Source: Salipaludibacillus aurantiacus (GTDB taxonomy: Bacteria > Bacillota > Bacilli > Bacillales > Salisediminibacteriaceae). From it: a stretch of DNA of 64,000 nt. The stretch's first letter is position 1. Every line of letters begins with the position of its first letter. The stretch lies in assembly GCF_900111295.1 (NCBI RefSeq), contig NZ_FOGT01000018.1:1-64000 (forward strand), written 5' to 3'. The notes beneath the pieces were generated by a model that was not told where the DNA came from, did not search any database, and saw only the letters and a list, made by a program, of their open reading frames with translations. Shown piece by piece: positions 55,614 to 64,000 of the stretch. Made by a program: the position numbers and the translations under genes.

Positions 55614-58600
55614 TTATTCATTGTTATTGCTGTTTGCTCCGTTATTACTGGCGTTCTCCTCATTGTCATTATTACCATCAGGGTCATTATTATCTGACGC
55701 ACTATTATAGTTGTTTCCGTCACTGTTATCAGCATTATTGTTATTATCCGAGTTATTCCCACTATTATTTTCATTAGTCGCACCGGAGTTGGTCTCGTTA
55801 CCTCCGCTATCATTATTAGTGTTATCCGAGTTGTTGCTGCTGCTATTGTTATTGCCATTATTACTTCCATTGTTGCTGTTATTATTACCGGTGTTATTGC
55901 TATTATTATTTTCACTGTTGTTATCGTCATTATTGTTGGAGTTGCCATTATTACTTCCATTGTTGCTGTTATTATTACCGGTGTTATTGCTATTATTATT
56001 TTCACTGTTGTTATCGCCATTATTGTTACTGTTGCCATTGTCACTTCCATTGTTGCTGCCGTTATTATTATCGTTGTTATTGCCAATATCGCCGCTGCCG
56101 GAATCATTATTATTTTCTTCTGAGTTATCATTGGCATTCTCATCGTTATTGGCTGAATTATTATTGTCATTATTATTATCACTGTCATTTTCAGAGGAAT
56201 CATCAAAAAGTTCGTCAGAAGCAGAACCGTTCTCACCGTCATTATTATCATCAGAAGAACTTTCGTCATCATCATCGGAGGAAGACCCGCCGGTAGTCAC
56301 TTCATTGCTTGACGATGATTCTCTGCCTGCTGTATCAACAGCTGTTACATAATACGTACCAGACCCTGAATAACTGTAATCTTCATCCCATCTTATTGAG
56401 GCGACTTCATTACCAGACGAATTGTATACGCGGTAGCCGATAATATCGTCTTCATGATGGCTGTCCCATGTGACACTTCCACCTGAAGAAGAGACCGATC
56501 TTAAGGTGTCCGGTGTCTTGCCGTTATCAGGTGCTTCACGGTCAGGGACCAGATCATCCCAGCCATCTGGAATATATTGTGATAAATCTTCGTCTTCTGC
56601 AAAGTCGAAGTATTCTTCTTTAATAGCCACACCAGATCTGGTAAATTCACTAGGAGTAGAATCCAGCGCTTTATACGCGCCATCTTTTACCCTCACATAC
56701 TGCACTCTTGTCAAACTGTCATCTTCTTCATCAGGTACAAATTCTGAATTGAACAGATCAGTCGTGACGAGACCTGCTTCACGGCATAAATCAGAAGGCA
56801 GTTTACCGGAAATGCCGCAAATGGTTTGTTCAACAATACCGCCCGGAGATTCAAAGTCTTCTGAAGGACCTACCAGATCGGAATCGACCTCATAAGCCGC
56901 ATTGGCAAGTTCCGCCCATAGAAGCTGAGTCCGGTGGCTGTAGCTCATATTATGAACCTCCTCTGAAATAGGATCCCGGTCGTCATAACCAATCCACAGT
57001 CCCTGAGTGACATTCGGGTTAAAGCCGACAAACCAGGCATCTATAATTTCATTGGAAGTTCCTGTTTTCCCGGCCCAGTCAGCTTCGAAATTAAGCAAAT
57101 CATGCATCCGGAAAGCCGTACCTCCCGATACGAGCACGTCTCTCATAATATCAATCATAAGGTAATTTGTCTGCGGGGAGATGATTTCAGTCTCTTTCTC
57201 CTCGTGTTCAAAAAGCACCTCTCCGTCTTGCGTTTCTATTTTAGCAATCATAAAAGGATCTTTTCTCTTGCCTTCATTTCCAAAAGTGGAATAAGCAGAT
57301 GTGTTAGCTTCGACTGTGAGATCAATCGTCCCTAGCGGAGTACTTAAATAAGGCTCGCTTTCATCCATATAGCTTCCGAAACCGTAATTAATTAAAGCTT
57401 CCCGCGCGACCTCATGGTCAATTTTTTTAAATTCCCTTACGGCAGGCACGTTTCTTGAAGAAGCATTAGCTTCCCGGGCGGTTATTAAACCTCTGTGCTT
57501 ATTATCAAAATTTGATAACTCACTGTCTTCATCATCTTCATTATAATAAAATGTGGTATCAGGTGTAATAAAGCCGGGCTGGAGCTCTCCGGTTTCAAAC
57601 CCGATGGCATAGGTGAGAAGCGGCTTCATCGTTGAACCTGTAGACCGTTCAGCTCTTGTTGCATGGTTGAAATTCTGGTGTTCAAAATCACGTCCGCCTA
57701 CAAAACTGAGAATAGCGCCCGTAGAGTTCTCTAAAAGCATAGACCCGGGTTCTTCTTTCCTCATCACTTCCACTTCTTCACCGTCTTGATCTATTAAAGT
57801 CTCCGGCCTGTCTTTATCAAAATACTCGAAGTTCTCTATAACTTCCTGCTGGGCATCGTAAATATCTTTATTTATCGTTGTATGAATTTTATATCCATTA
57901 CGCTGAAGTGCCCGCTCGGCTTCTTCTCTATACCGGGTGATCATCAGGTTCCGGCGGTCGTCGTCTTCAATTGCATCAAGGTCCACCTCATCTTTTTCCA
58001 TGAGGGCGAACGTCAGTTTATCCTCAGCTCTTCTTCTTACTTCATCTATAATAAACGGGTATTCGTCAAGGCTTGTTGGCTGCCTTTCCGCTAAGTTTGC
58101 TCTGATATCATAATTTCGGGCTTCTTCAAGCTCTTCATCGTTAATGTAGCCTCTTGAATGCATTCTGCTTAGCACAGTATCCATCCTGTGAAGGGCTGCA
58201 TCAAAATTCTCTTTAACTTCTCCACTCCCAGTAAAAGGAGTGTAAGCAAAAGGACTTTGAGGGAGCCCGGCAATAAAAGCAGCCTGTGCTATATTTAATT
58301 CGGACGCATCGACACCGAATATTCCCTGCGCGGCAGCCTGTGCGCCCGCTACTTGCCGGCCGTTAGCGTTTCTTCCAAAAGGCACCACATTCATATAGGC
58401 TTCTAAAATTTCCTCCTTCTCAAAAAAGTTTTCAGTACGCATAGCCAGCAGGATTTCAGCAGCTTTCCGGTCATGGGTCACTTCACTGGTCAGCAGCTGG
58501 TTTTTTATAAGCTGCTGCGTCAGTGTACTTCCGCCTGTCTGGGTGCTTGCACCGGAGAAATCCTGATAAACTGCACGGAAAAGTGCTTTAGGAACAATTC

Positions 58601-58988
58601 CTTCATGTTCAAAGAAGTATTCATCTTCTGTAGCAATCACAGCCTCAATTAAGGTTTGAGACATATCTTCCAGAGGAATCTCTCTCCGTTCAAGAGGGGT
58701 TGGCATATCTCCTAAATAAATGTCGTCTGCGAAATAAATTTCTGTAGCTGATTCATAATCGTAAATTTCATTTTGCATCTCTTCGTAACTCGGTACCGGT
58801 TCATCCTGTACTAATGAGGCAAAATAACCTGCTGCTGCCCCGCCTACAAAAAACAAGGAAATAAGGGCCAGAGCAGAAAATATTAAAAATAAGTTCCATA
58901 GAACCTGAGAGGTCACCCTTACTCCTTTAAAGACATATTGAGGTTCTTTCCGGTTAAAGAACTCTGTTATGGATCGTCGATCGCTCAT
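55614..58988 (-). CDS. Class A penicillin-binding protein with Fn3 domain and Asn-rich tail
   Basis: About 1,124 residues. One transmembrane helix (about 27-52), then a GT51 transglycosylase (EDEYFFEHEG, GGSTLTQQLIKNQ, RKAAEILLAMRTENFF). The transpeptidase has Ser-x-x-Lys in GSTMKPLL (about 450), SRN (about 512) and KTGT (about 641). A fibronectin type III-like domain lies at about 824-900. The last 224 residues are almost only Asn, Ser, Asp, Gly and Glu, with a 30-residue tandem repeat. Bacillus PBP1 (PonA) also has an Asn-rich tail, but this one is unusually long. The start is ATG 58988, 7 bases after AGGAGG. Confidence 0.93.
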   Translation of the reverse strand: MSDRRSITEFFNRKEPQYVFKGVRVTSQVLWNLFLIFSALALISLFFVGGAAAGYFASLVQDEPVPSYEEMQNEIYDYESATEIYFADDIYLGDMPTPLERREIPLEDMSQTLIEAVIATEDEYFFEHEGIVPKALFRAVYQDFSGASTQTGGSTLTQQLIKNQLLTSEVTHDRKAAEILLAMRTENFFEKEEILEAYMNVVPFGRNANGRQVAGAQAAAQGIFGVDASELNIAQAAFIAGLPQSPFAYTPFTGSGEVKENFDAALHRMDTVLSRMHSRGYINDEELEEARNYDIRANLAERQPTSLDEYPFIIDEVRRRAEDKLTFALMEKDEVDLDAIEDDDRRNLMITRYREEAERALQRNGYKIHTTINKDIYDAQQEVIENFEYFDKDRPETLIDQDGEEVEVMRKEEPGSMLLENSTGAILSFVGGRDFEHQNFNHATRAERSTGSTMKPLLTYAIGFETGELQPGFITPDTTFYYNEDDEDSELSNFDNKHRGLITAREANASSRNVPAVREFKKIDHEVAREALINYGFGSYMDESEPYLSTPLGTIDLTVEANTSAYSTFGNEGKRKDPFMIAKIETQDGEVLFEHEEKETEIISPQTNYLMIDIMRDVLVSGGTAFRMHDLLNFEADWAGKTGTSNEIIDAWFVGFNPNVTQGLWIGYDDRDPISEEVHNMSYSHRTQLLWAELANAAYEVDSDLVGPSEDFESPGGIVEQTICGISGKLPSDLCREAGLVTTDLFNSEFVPDEEDDSLTRVQYVRVKDGAYKALDSTPSEFTRSGVAIKEEYFDFAEDEDLSQYIPDGWDDLVPDREAPDNGKTPDTLRSVSSSGGSVTWDSHHEDDIIGYRVYNSSGNEVASIRWDEDYSYSGSGTYYVTAVDTAGRESSSSNEVTTGGSSSDDDDESSSDDNNDGENGSASDELFDDSSENDSDNNNDNNNSANNDENANDNSEENNNDSGSGDIGNNNDNNNGSNNGSDNGNSNNNGDNNSENNNSNNTGNNNSNNGSNNGNSNNNDDNNSENNNSNNTGNNNSNNGSNNGNNNSSSNNSDNTNNDSGGNETNSGATNENNSGNNSDNNNNADNSDGNNYNSASDNNDPDGNNDNEENASNNGANSNNNE
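55852..56031 (-). repeat. 90-bp tandem repeat in the PBP tail
   Basis: Two nearly identical 90-base units (55852-55941 and 55942-56031), differing at a few positions near the ends, encode a 30-residue Asn/Ser/Gly repeat in frame. A decayed third unit begins at 56032. The unit length is a multiple of three, so copy-number changes would keep the frame. Confidence 0.9.
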
Positions 58989-59072
58989 CTTCATACCTCC
59001 TAAAAATTCACTCATATTATAGCATAACCGGAATATGGAATATAGCCTCAAGCGTGGAACACTTTTCTCACA

Positions 59073-59100
59073 TTGACAAGCAAACTGCAAGTATGATATT
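59073..59100 (+). promoter_or_regulatory. Promoter of the tyrS leader
   Basis: A consensus TTGACA (59073-59078) is followed after 16 bases by GATATT (59095-59100), just before the T-box leader. Confidence 0.55.
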
Positions 59101-59114
59101 AATATAAATCATAA

Positions 59115-59348
59115 TGAAAATATAAGTGACTGTGAAAAGGATAAAGTAGTTTGCGTCTCCCTGTCCCAGAGAGCCGGTGGTGCTGTAAACCGGTATAAAG
59201 TCGTCAAATGAATTACCTCCTTGGAGTTATCTCGTGGAAACACGAAGCGTATGATGAGGCGTTAACTCATTTTTGAGCCGGGAATTATTATTCCAATCAG
59301 GGTGGTACCGCGATTTATTCGTCCCTTATTATTTAAGGGGCGTTTTTT
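59115..59348 (+). promoter_or_regulatory. T-box riboswitch, tyrosine
   Basis: The leader has the hallmarks of a T-box. The conserved box AGGGTGGTACCGCG lies at 59299-59312, and stem I has AGAGAGCCGGTGG...ACCGG (59168-59192). A TAC tyrosine codon at 59214-59216 sits in GAATTACCTCC where the specifier is expected. The terminator CGTCCCTT (59320-59327) / AAGGGGCG (59335-59342) plus six T can be replaced by the antiterminator that pairs with uncharged tRNA-Tyr. It controls tyrS by premature termination. Confidence 0.95.
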
Positions 59349-59482
59349 AGTGGCTTAAAAAATTGAGGACTTAAGGTCATTGGGGAACAAAGTCTACTAG
59401 AGGAAGCCACCCCGGTTCTGAGAAAAGCATTCAGACCATACCGTTTAGTTGATTTTTAAAAACAAAGCGGAGGGTTAAATCA

Positions 59483-60773
<1,291 letters not shown>

Positions 60774-60779
60774 GAAGAG

Positions 60780-60814
60780 AGGATCCCGGGTTTGGAAGAC
60801 CCGGGATCCTTTTA
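60780..60814 (+). terminator. Terminator of tyrS
   Basis: AGGATCCCGGGT pairs perfectly with ACCCGGGATCCT over a 7-base loop, followed by TTT. Confidence 0.92.
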
Positions 60815-60970
60815 AATGTAAATTAATTGTTAATTTTTGCTGATAAGCATATATGTGAAGAAATTAACATTGGCTCCATAATTTAAATTAAAACCATTGA
60901 ATTTATCACCTTCTTTCTACCTTACTTGTATATACAAGAAGCAACTTAAAAACTATTTTAAATAAACATA

Positions 60971-60999
60971 TTGAATAATAATTAAAGGTTACTTATAAT
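60971..60999 (+). promoter_or_regulatory. Promoter of the lactate permease gene
   Basis: TTGAAT (60971-60976), a 17-base spacer and a perfect TATAAT (60994-60999). The rest of 60815-61105 contains the cre-like site, the palindrome and the AGGAGG ribosome site, and no other gene. Confidence 0.75.
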
Positions 61000-61012
61000 G
61001 AAAGCACTTACA
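60999..61012 (+). promoter_or_regulatory. CcpA cre-like site at the lutP start
   Basis: TGAAAGCACTTACA matches the cre consensus TGWAANCGNTNWCA at all fixed positions but the central G. It overlaps the last base of the -10 box and would cover the start site, a typical place for catabolite repression. Confidence 0.65.
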
Positions 61013-61015
61013 TAA

Positions 61016-61030
61016 GGTCATCAGATGACC
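61016..61030 (+). promoter_or_regulatory. Palindromic operator, copy 1 (probable LutR-type site)
   Basis: GGTCATCAGATGACC is a perfect dyad of seven bases each side of a central A, just downstream of the expected lutP start. Its core, GTCATCAGATGAC, recurs at 62805-62817 before lutA. GntR/FadR-family regulators such as LutR recognise short dyads of this kind; the assignment is inference. Confidence 0.7.
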
Positions 61031-61105
61031 GGATGAACTTACTTCTGGGTCTTGGAGGACTGCAGTTTACCCCTCAGGCCAAATTTACACTGTAGGAGGA
61101 ATTAG

Positions 61106-62692
61106 ATGTTACTTTTAACTGCTTTTAGTGCAATTATTGCCCCATTCATTTTCTTAGTCCTGCTAAGAATGCCTGCCAAAAAAGGTATGCTTTACAGCGC
61201 ACTTATTGTCATTTTACTTGCATTTGCTGTTTGGGGAATGGACTGGCAAGTTCTATCAGCCTCAATTTTACAGGGCGCTCACAGAGCTTTGACCATCCTG
61301 TTTATTCTGTTTGGCGCGATTGTGTTATTAAACACTTTACGGCATACAGGGGCGGTTGACAGAATTAACGAAGGGTTCCGTAATATTTCTCCAGATATGA
61401 GAGTACAGGTTATTATTGTAGCTTTCCTTTTTGGCGGACTAATAGAAGGGGCGGCAGGCTTTGGAACACCTGCAGCAGTAACAGGCCCATTGATGGTTGC
61501 TTTAGGTTTTACACCTCTTGCAGCGGCAACAACTGCATTAATTGCAGACAGCACCTCAGTTTCTTTTGGAGCGGTTGGTACACCTGTTATTGTGGGATTA
61601 AGTAATATCGACGGAGCCGGGATCGGCTTCTTTCAGACTATTGGAATTCACATTACTTTAATGGATTTGCTGATTGGGACATTAGTTCCTTTTATACTCG
61701 TTATCGTACTGACTCTTTCTTTCGGTAAAGACAAATCTTTAAAACATGCTTTACCCATGCTGCCATGGACACTCCTTGTAGGAGCCTCCTATTCTGTCTC
61801 TGCGGCAGTTTACGCAGCATTATTCGGACCGGAATTTGTAGCTATTTTAGCCTCTTTAACCGCGCTTGCAGTGGCCACACTGACAGCAAAGAAAAACTTT
61901 CTGCTTCCAAAGGACCCATGGCAAGGTGCCTTGATTAAAGGGTTTAAAGCAGAAGAGAAAAAATCAGAAATGAGTCTTGTTTCGGCTTGGAGTCCTTATT
62001 TTATTGTGGTGGCCCTTCTTTTATTAACGCGGATCATACCGGCTGTACAAAATTTCACTCAGACAGCTGTTGATTTCACATGGAACGATATTCTCGGTAT
62101 TGATGGAGTAACCTCAGCTTGGGAATTCCTTTATTCTCCGGGAGCTGTGCTTGTACTTGCTGCGTTTATCTCAATTTTCACCCAACGTACGAAGATCTCA
62201 AGTTTTACAAAAGCTTCAAAGGAGTCTCTTAACGCGATTAAAGGAGCAACTTTGGCTCTCTTTCCGACGCTCGCGCTCGTTCAGGTTTTTACCAACTCCG
62301 GAATTAATACAAATGACCTTATAGCTATGCCGGAGTATATAGCGGTAACTATGGCTGGCGCGCTTGGTGGAGTCTGGTTATTCGTAGCGCCGTACCTCGG
62401 TCTGTTAGGTTCTTTTATTACCGGAAGCGCGACTGTTTCTACTCTGACTTTCTCTCCAATCCAGTATAATGTGGCTATAGAGACGGGTTTAAGTACAAAT
62501 GTCATACTTGCTCAGCAAGTAGCGGGGTCAGCCGCAGGGAATATGATATGTGTCCATAACGTCGTAGCTGCGTCAGCCGTGGTAGGATTGGTCGGTAAAG
62601 AAGGAGATATTATAAGGAAAACGCTTCTTCCGGCTCTGATTTATGCCTTGTTCCTTGGAATTGCGGGTTCCATTTTAGTATTATTTATGTAA
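61106..62692 (+). CDS. lutP: L-lactate permease
   Basis: 528 residues with about 13 membrane helices, of the lactate permease (LctP/LutP) family; brings lactate in with a cation. Characteristic stretches are [28 protein letters not shown] (about 110-137), [17 protein letters not shown], and [28 protein letters not shown] near the end. AGGAGG precedes the ATG. It is followed by a terminator and then by lutA, whose upstream palindrome matches the one at this promoter, so uptake and oxidation are likely co-regulated and repressed by CcpA. Confidence 0.94.
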   Translation: MLLLTAFSAIIAPFIFLVLLRMPAKKGMLYSALIVILLAFAVWGMDWQVLSASILQGAHRALTILFILFGAIVLLNTLRHTGAVDRINEGFRNISPDMRVQVIIVAFLFGGLIEGAAGFGTPAAVTGPLMVALGFTPLAAATTALIADSTSVSFGAVGTPVIVGLSNIDGAGIGFFQTIGIHITLMDLLIGTLVPFILVIVLTLSFGKDKSLKHALPMLPWTLLVGASYSVSAAVYAALFGPEFVAILASLTALAVATLTAKKNFLLPKDPWQGALIKGFKAEEKKSEMSLVSAWSPYFIVVALLLLTRIIPAVQNFTQTAVDFTWNDILGIDGVTSAWEFLYSPGAVLVLAAFISIFTQRTKISSFTKASKESLNAIKGATLALFPTLALVQVFTNSGINTNDLIAMPEYIAVTMAGALGGVWLFVAPYLGLLGSFITGSATVSTLTFSPIQYNVAIETGLSTNVILAQQVAGSAAGNMICVHNVVAASAVVGLVGKEGDIIRKTLLPALIYALFLGIAGSILVLFM

Positions 62693-62700
62693 AATAATAG

Positions 62701-62740
62701 GAAGGAGGGCGTCTGTGATGACGCTCCCTTCTTTACTTTA
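62701..62740 (+). terminator. Terminator of lutP
   Basis: GAAGGAGGGCGTC (62701-62713) pairs with GACGCTCCCTTC (62720-62731), with one bulge, followed by TTTACTTT. Confidence 0.7.
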
Positions 62741-62804
62741 TCATTTAAAAAGGGTAATATTTCCAAAGTGATAGATGGGGTTTGGATATAGAAGTGTACA
62801 GACA

Positions 62805-62817
62805 GTCATCAGATGAC
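62805..62817 (+). promoter_or_regulatory. Palindromic operator, copy 2, before lutA
   Basis: GTCATCAGATGAC, identical to the core of the site at 61016-61030, lies 33 bases before the lutA start codon. A clear -35/-10 pair is not evident beside it. Confidence 0.7.
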
Positions 62818-62849
62818 CTTATGACTTGTGTAAAAGGAGAGGACTTATT

Positions 62850-63575
62850 ATGAAGGTATCATTATTTTTAACGTGTCTCGCAGATGTGGTTTATCCTGCT
62901 TCTGTCGGACAGAGTACAGTTGAAGTGCTTGAAAGGCTTGGATGTGAGGTGGATTTCCCGAAAAAGCAGACATGCTGTGGACAGCCTGCTTTTAACAGCG
63001 GCTTTCATCGCGAATCAAAAGAAGTTGCTCAGCATATGATCAAAACATTTGAACATGCGGAATATGTGGTCTCACCATCTGGTTCCTGTGTATCAATGCT
63101 GAAAGAATATCCGCACTTGTTTGCTGATGATCCTGATTGGGCAGACAGAGCGAGTCAGCTGGCAGATAAATCGTATGAACTCACTCAATTTATTGTTGAA
63201 GTCCTTAAAGTGGAAGATGTAGGAGCTGAGCTTGAAGCGAATGTTACTTATCATACCTCCTGCCATATGACCCGACTGCTTGGAGTCAGGGACGCCCCTA
63301 TGAAATTATTAGCAAATGTTAAAGGGCTGAAATTTACTGAATTGCCTAATAAACAGCAATGCTGTGGATTTGGCGGAACCTTCAGCGTTAAAATGGTTCC
63401 GATTTCAGAACAGATGGTTAATGAGAAGGTAGAACATATAGAAGAAACGAATGCAGACGTCCTGATAGGTGCTGACCTTGGATGCTTAATGAATATCGGC
63501 GGGCGGATTGAAAGGCAGGGGAAACCGGTGAAAGTCATGCATATTGCAGAGGTGCTGAACAGCCAGGGATCATAA
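62850..63575 (+). CDS. lutA: Lactate utilization protein A (LutA)
   Basis: 241 residues; Fe-S subunit with two CCG domains of the LutABC L-lactate oxidation complex. The first Cys cluster is [13 protein letters not shown] (about 40-52) with upstream LTCLADV; the second is [13 protein letters not shown] and [15 protein letters not shown]. Such CCG domains bind Fe-S or heterodisulfide-type centres. ATG 62850 is 9 bases after GGAGAGG; an ATG eight codons earlier lacks a site. lutB follows after 27 bases. Confidence 0.94.
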   Translation: MKVSLFLTCLADVVYPASVGQSTVEVLERLGCEVDFPKKQTCCGQPAFNSGFHRESKEVAQHMIKTFEHAEYVVSPSGSCVSMLKEYPHLFADDPDWADRASQLADKSYELTQFIVEVLKVEDVGAELEANVTYHTSCHMTRLLGVRDAPMKLLANVKGLKFTELPNKQQCCGFGGTFSVKMVPISEQMVNEKVEHIEETNADVLIGADLGCLMNIGGRIERQGKPVKVMHIAEVLNSQGS

Positions 63576-63602
63576 GAATGACAACAAGATAGGAGTGAAA
63601 AC

Positions 63603-64000
63603 ATGGGAGTCAGAATAGGCAGCGAGAAGTTTTTTGACCGCGTAGATAAAGGAATCAATAATGAGTTTATGAGAAAAGCAGTCGTGGAAGCTCAAACCCG
63701 TTTGGAGGGAAGAAAGACTAAAACCCAGGAGGAAATGGGCAACTGGGAGGACTGGAGAGACCTCTCTGAGGAAATCCGCCAGCATACTCTGGACAACCTT
63801 GATTTTTATTTAGAACAGTTTGCAGAAAACGTAGCTGAGCAGGGCGGACATGTCTTTTTTGCCGAGTCAGCGGAGGAAGCAAATGACTATATAACCAACG
63901 TGGTAAAAAAGAAGAATGCAAAAAATATTATTAAATCTAAATCGATGGTAACAGAAGAGATTGGAATGAATGAAGCATTGGAAGAAACAGGGTGCAACGT
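63603..64000 (+). CDS. lutB: Lactate utilization protein B (LutB), 5' part
   Basis: The first 132 codons of lutB; the gene runs off the right edge. The visible protein begins [18 protein letters not shown] and contains [34 protein letters not shown] and [19 protein letters not shown], the NAD/Fe-S LUD-domain start of LutB. The ferredoxin-like Cys motifs expected at the C-terminus are outside the window. TAGGAG lies 9 bases before the ATG. It continues the lutABC operon. Confidence 0.9.
   Translation, partial: MGVRIGSEKFFDRVDKGINNEFMRKAVVEAQTRLEGRKTKTQEEMGNWEDWRDLSEEIRQHTLDNLDFYLEQFAENVAEQGGHVFFAESAEEANDYITNVVKKKNAKNIIKSKSMVTEEIGMNEALEETGCN

Noticed and set aside
55610-56275. Second minus-strand frame (Met/Ile/Thr-rich) in the PBP tail
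   Set aside because: It is the AAT/GAT repeat read in a shifted frame, with no ribosome site.
55711-56352. Long leucine/serine-rich plus-strand frame opposite the PBP tail
   Set aside because: It is the complement of the Asn/Ser-rich repetitive codons; the minus-strand frame is continuous with a real PBP.

Overview
The window is a chromosomal segment of a low-GC Gram-positive rod of the Bacillaceae. The evidence is the strong AGGAGG-type ribosome sites, TTG and GTG starts, intrinsic terminators, a tyrosyl T-box leader, and a gene order that largely follows the yt* region of Bacillus subtilis (ytgP, ytzG, pepV, ytkP, ytlP, ytlQ, amyX, ytmP, ytzH, trmB, ytnP, ytzB, ytoP, ytoQ, ytpP, ytpQ, sftA, murC, ytxGHJ, aroA, ccpA, motPS, acuCBA, tyrS). 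A Na+-type flagellar stator (MotPS), acidic extracellular proteins and a long Asn/Asp-rich tail on a penicillin-binding protein fit a salt- or alkali-adapted relative. I cannot name the species.

Layout. 1-94 is the 3' end of a group IIC intron. It is followed by a structured non-coding stretch with two identical 37-bp hairpin repeats. 443-7971 carries proC, a yugU homologue, the lipid II flippase ytgP/murJ, an HxlR/WrbA redox pair, two tandem SEDS glycosyltransferases and a pseudouridine synthase. 8020-14366 has a small HTH protein, pepV, an MFS transporter, a cysteine synthase, an RNA cyclic phosphodiesterase and a YtlQ-like protein. 14535-22611 is a complete glycogen operon, glgBCDAP, on the minus strand, with a type I pullulanase divergent from it at 22903. 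Synthesis, branching, phosphorolysis and debranching of glycogen therefore lie side by side. 25124-36849 is a run of small conserved yt* genes, a Vpr-like secreted protease and a quorum-quenching-type lactonase. 36973-43240 holds sftA, a short nicotinate phosphoribosyltransferase, two unfamiliar proteins and murC. 43910-55464 holds an M29 aminopeptidase, ytxGHJ, aroA, ccpA, motPS, an MTA/SAH nucleosidase and acuCBA. 55614-64000 holds a class A PBP with a repetitive tail, T-box-controlled tyrS, and the lactate utilisation genes lutP, lutA and the start of lutB.

Regulation visible in the DNA: a T-box for tyrS, a probable HxlR operator at wrbA, and a lutP control region with a consensus promoter, a CcpA cre-like site and a perfect palindrome. 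That palindrome recurs in front of lutA, so transporter and catabolic genes probably share one repressor. CcpA itself is encoded in the window.

The most unusual content is intergenic. A repeat with GAGGCTGGGACAAAA inverted ends occurs twice, each time just behind a stop codon and in the same polarity relative to that gene, and brings its own terminator hairpin. One copy contains a second repeat module that also occurs alone near 51.9 kb and, in part, near 12.3 kb.
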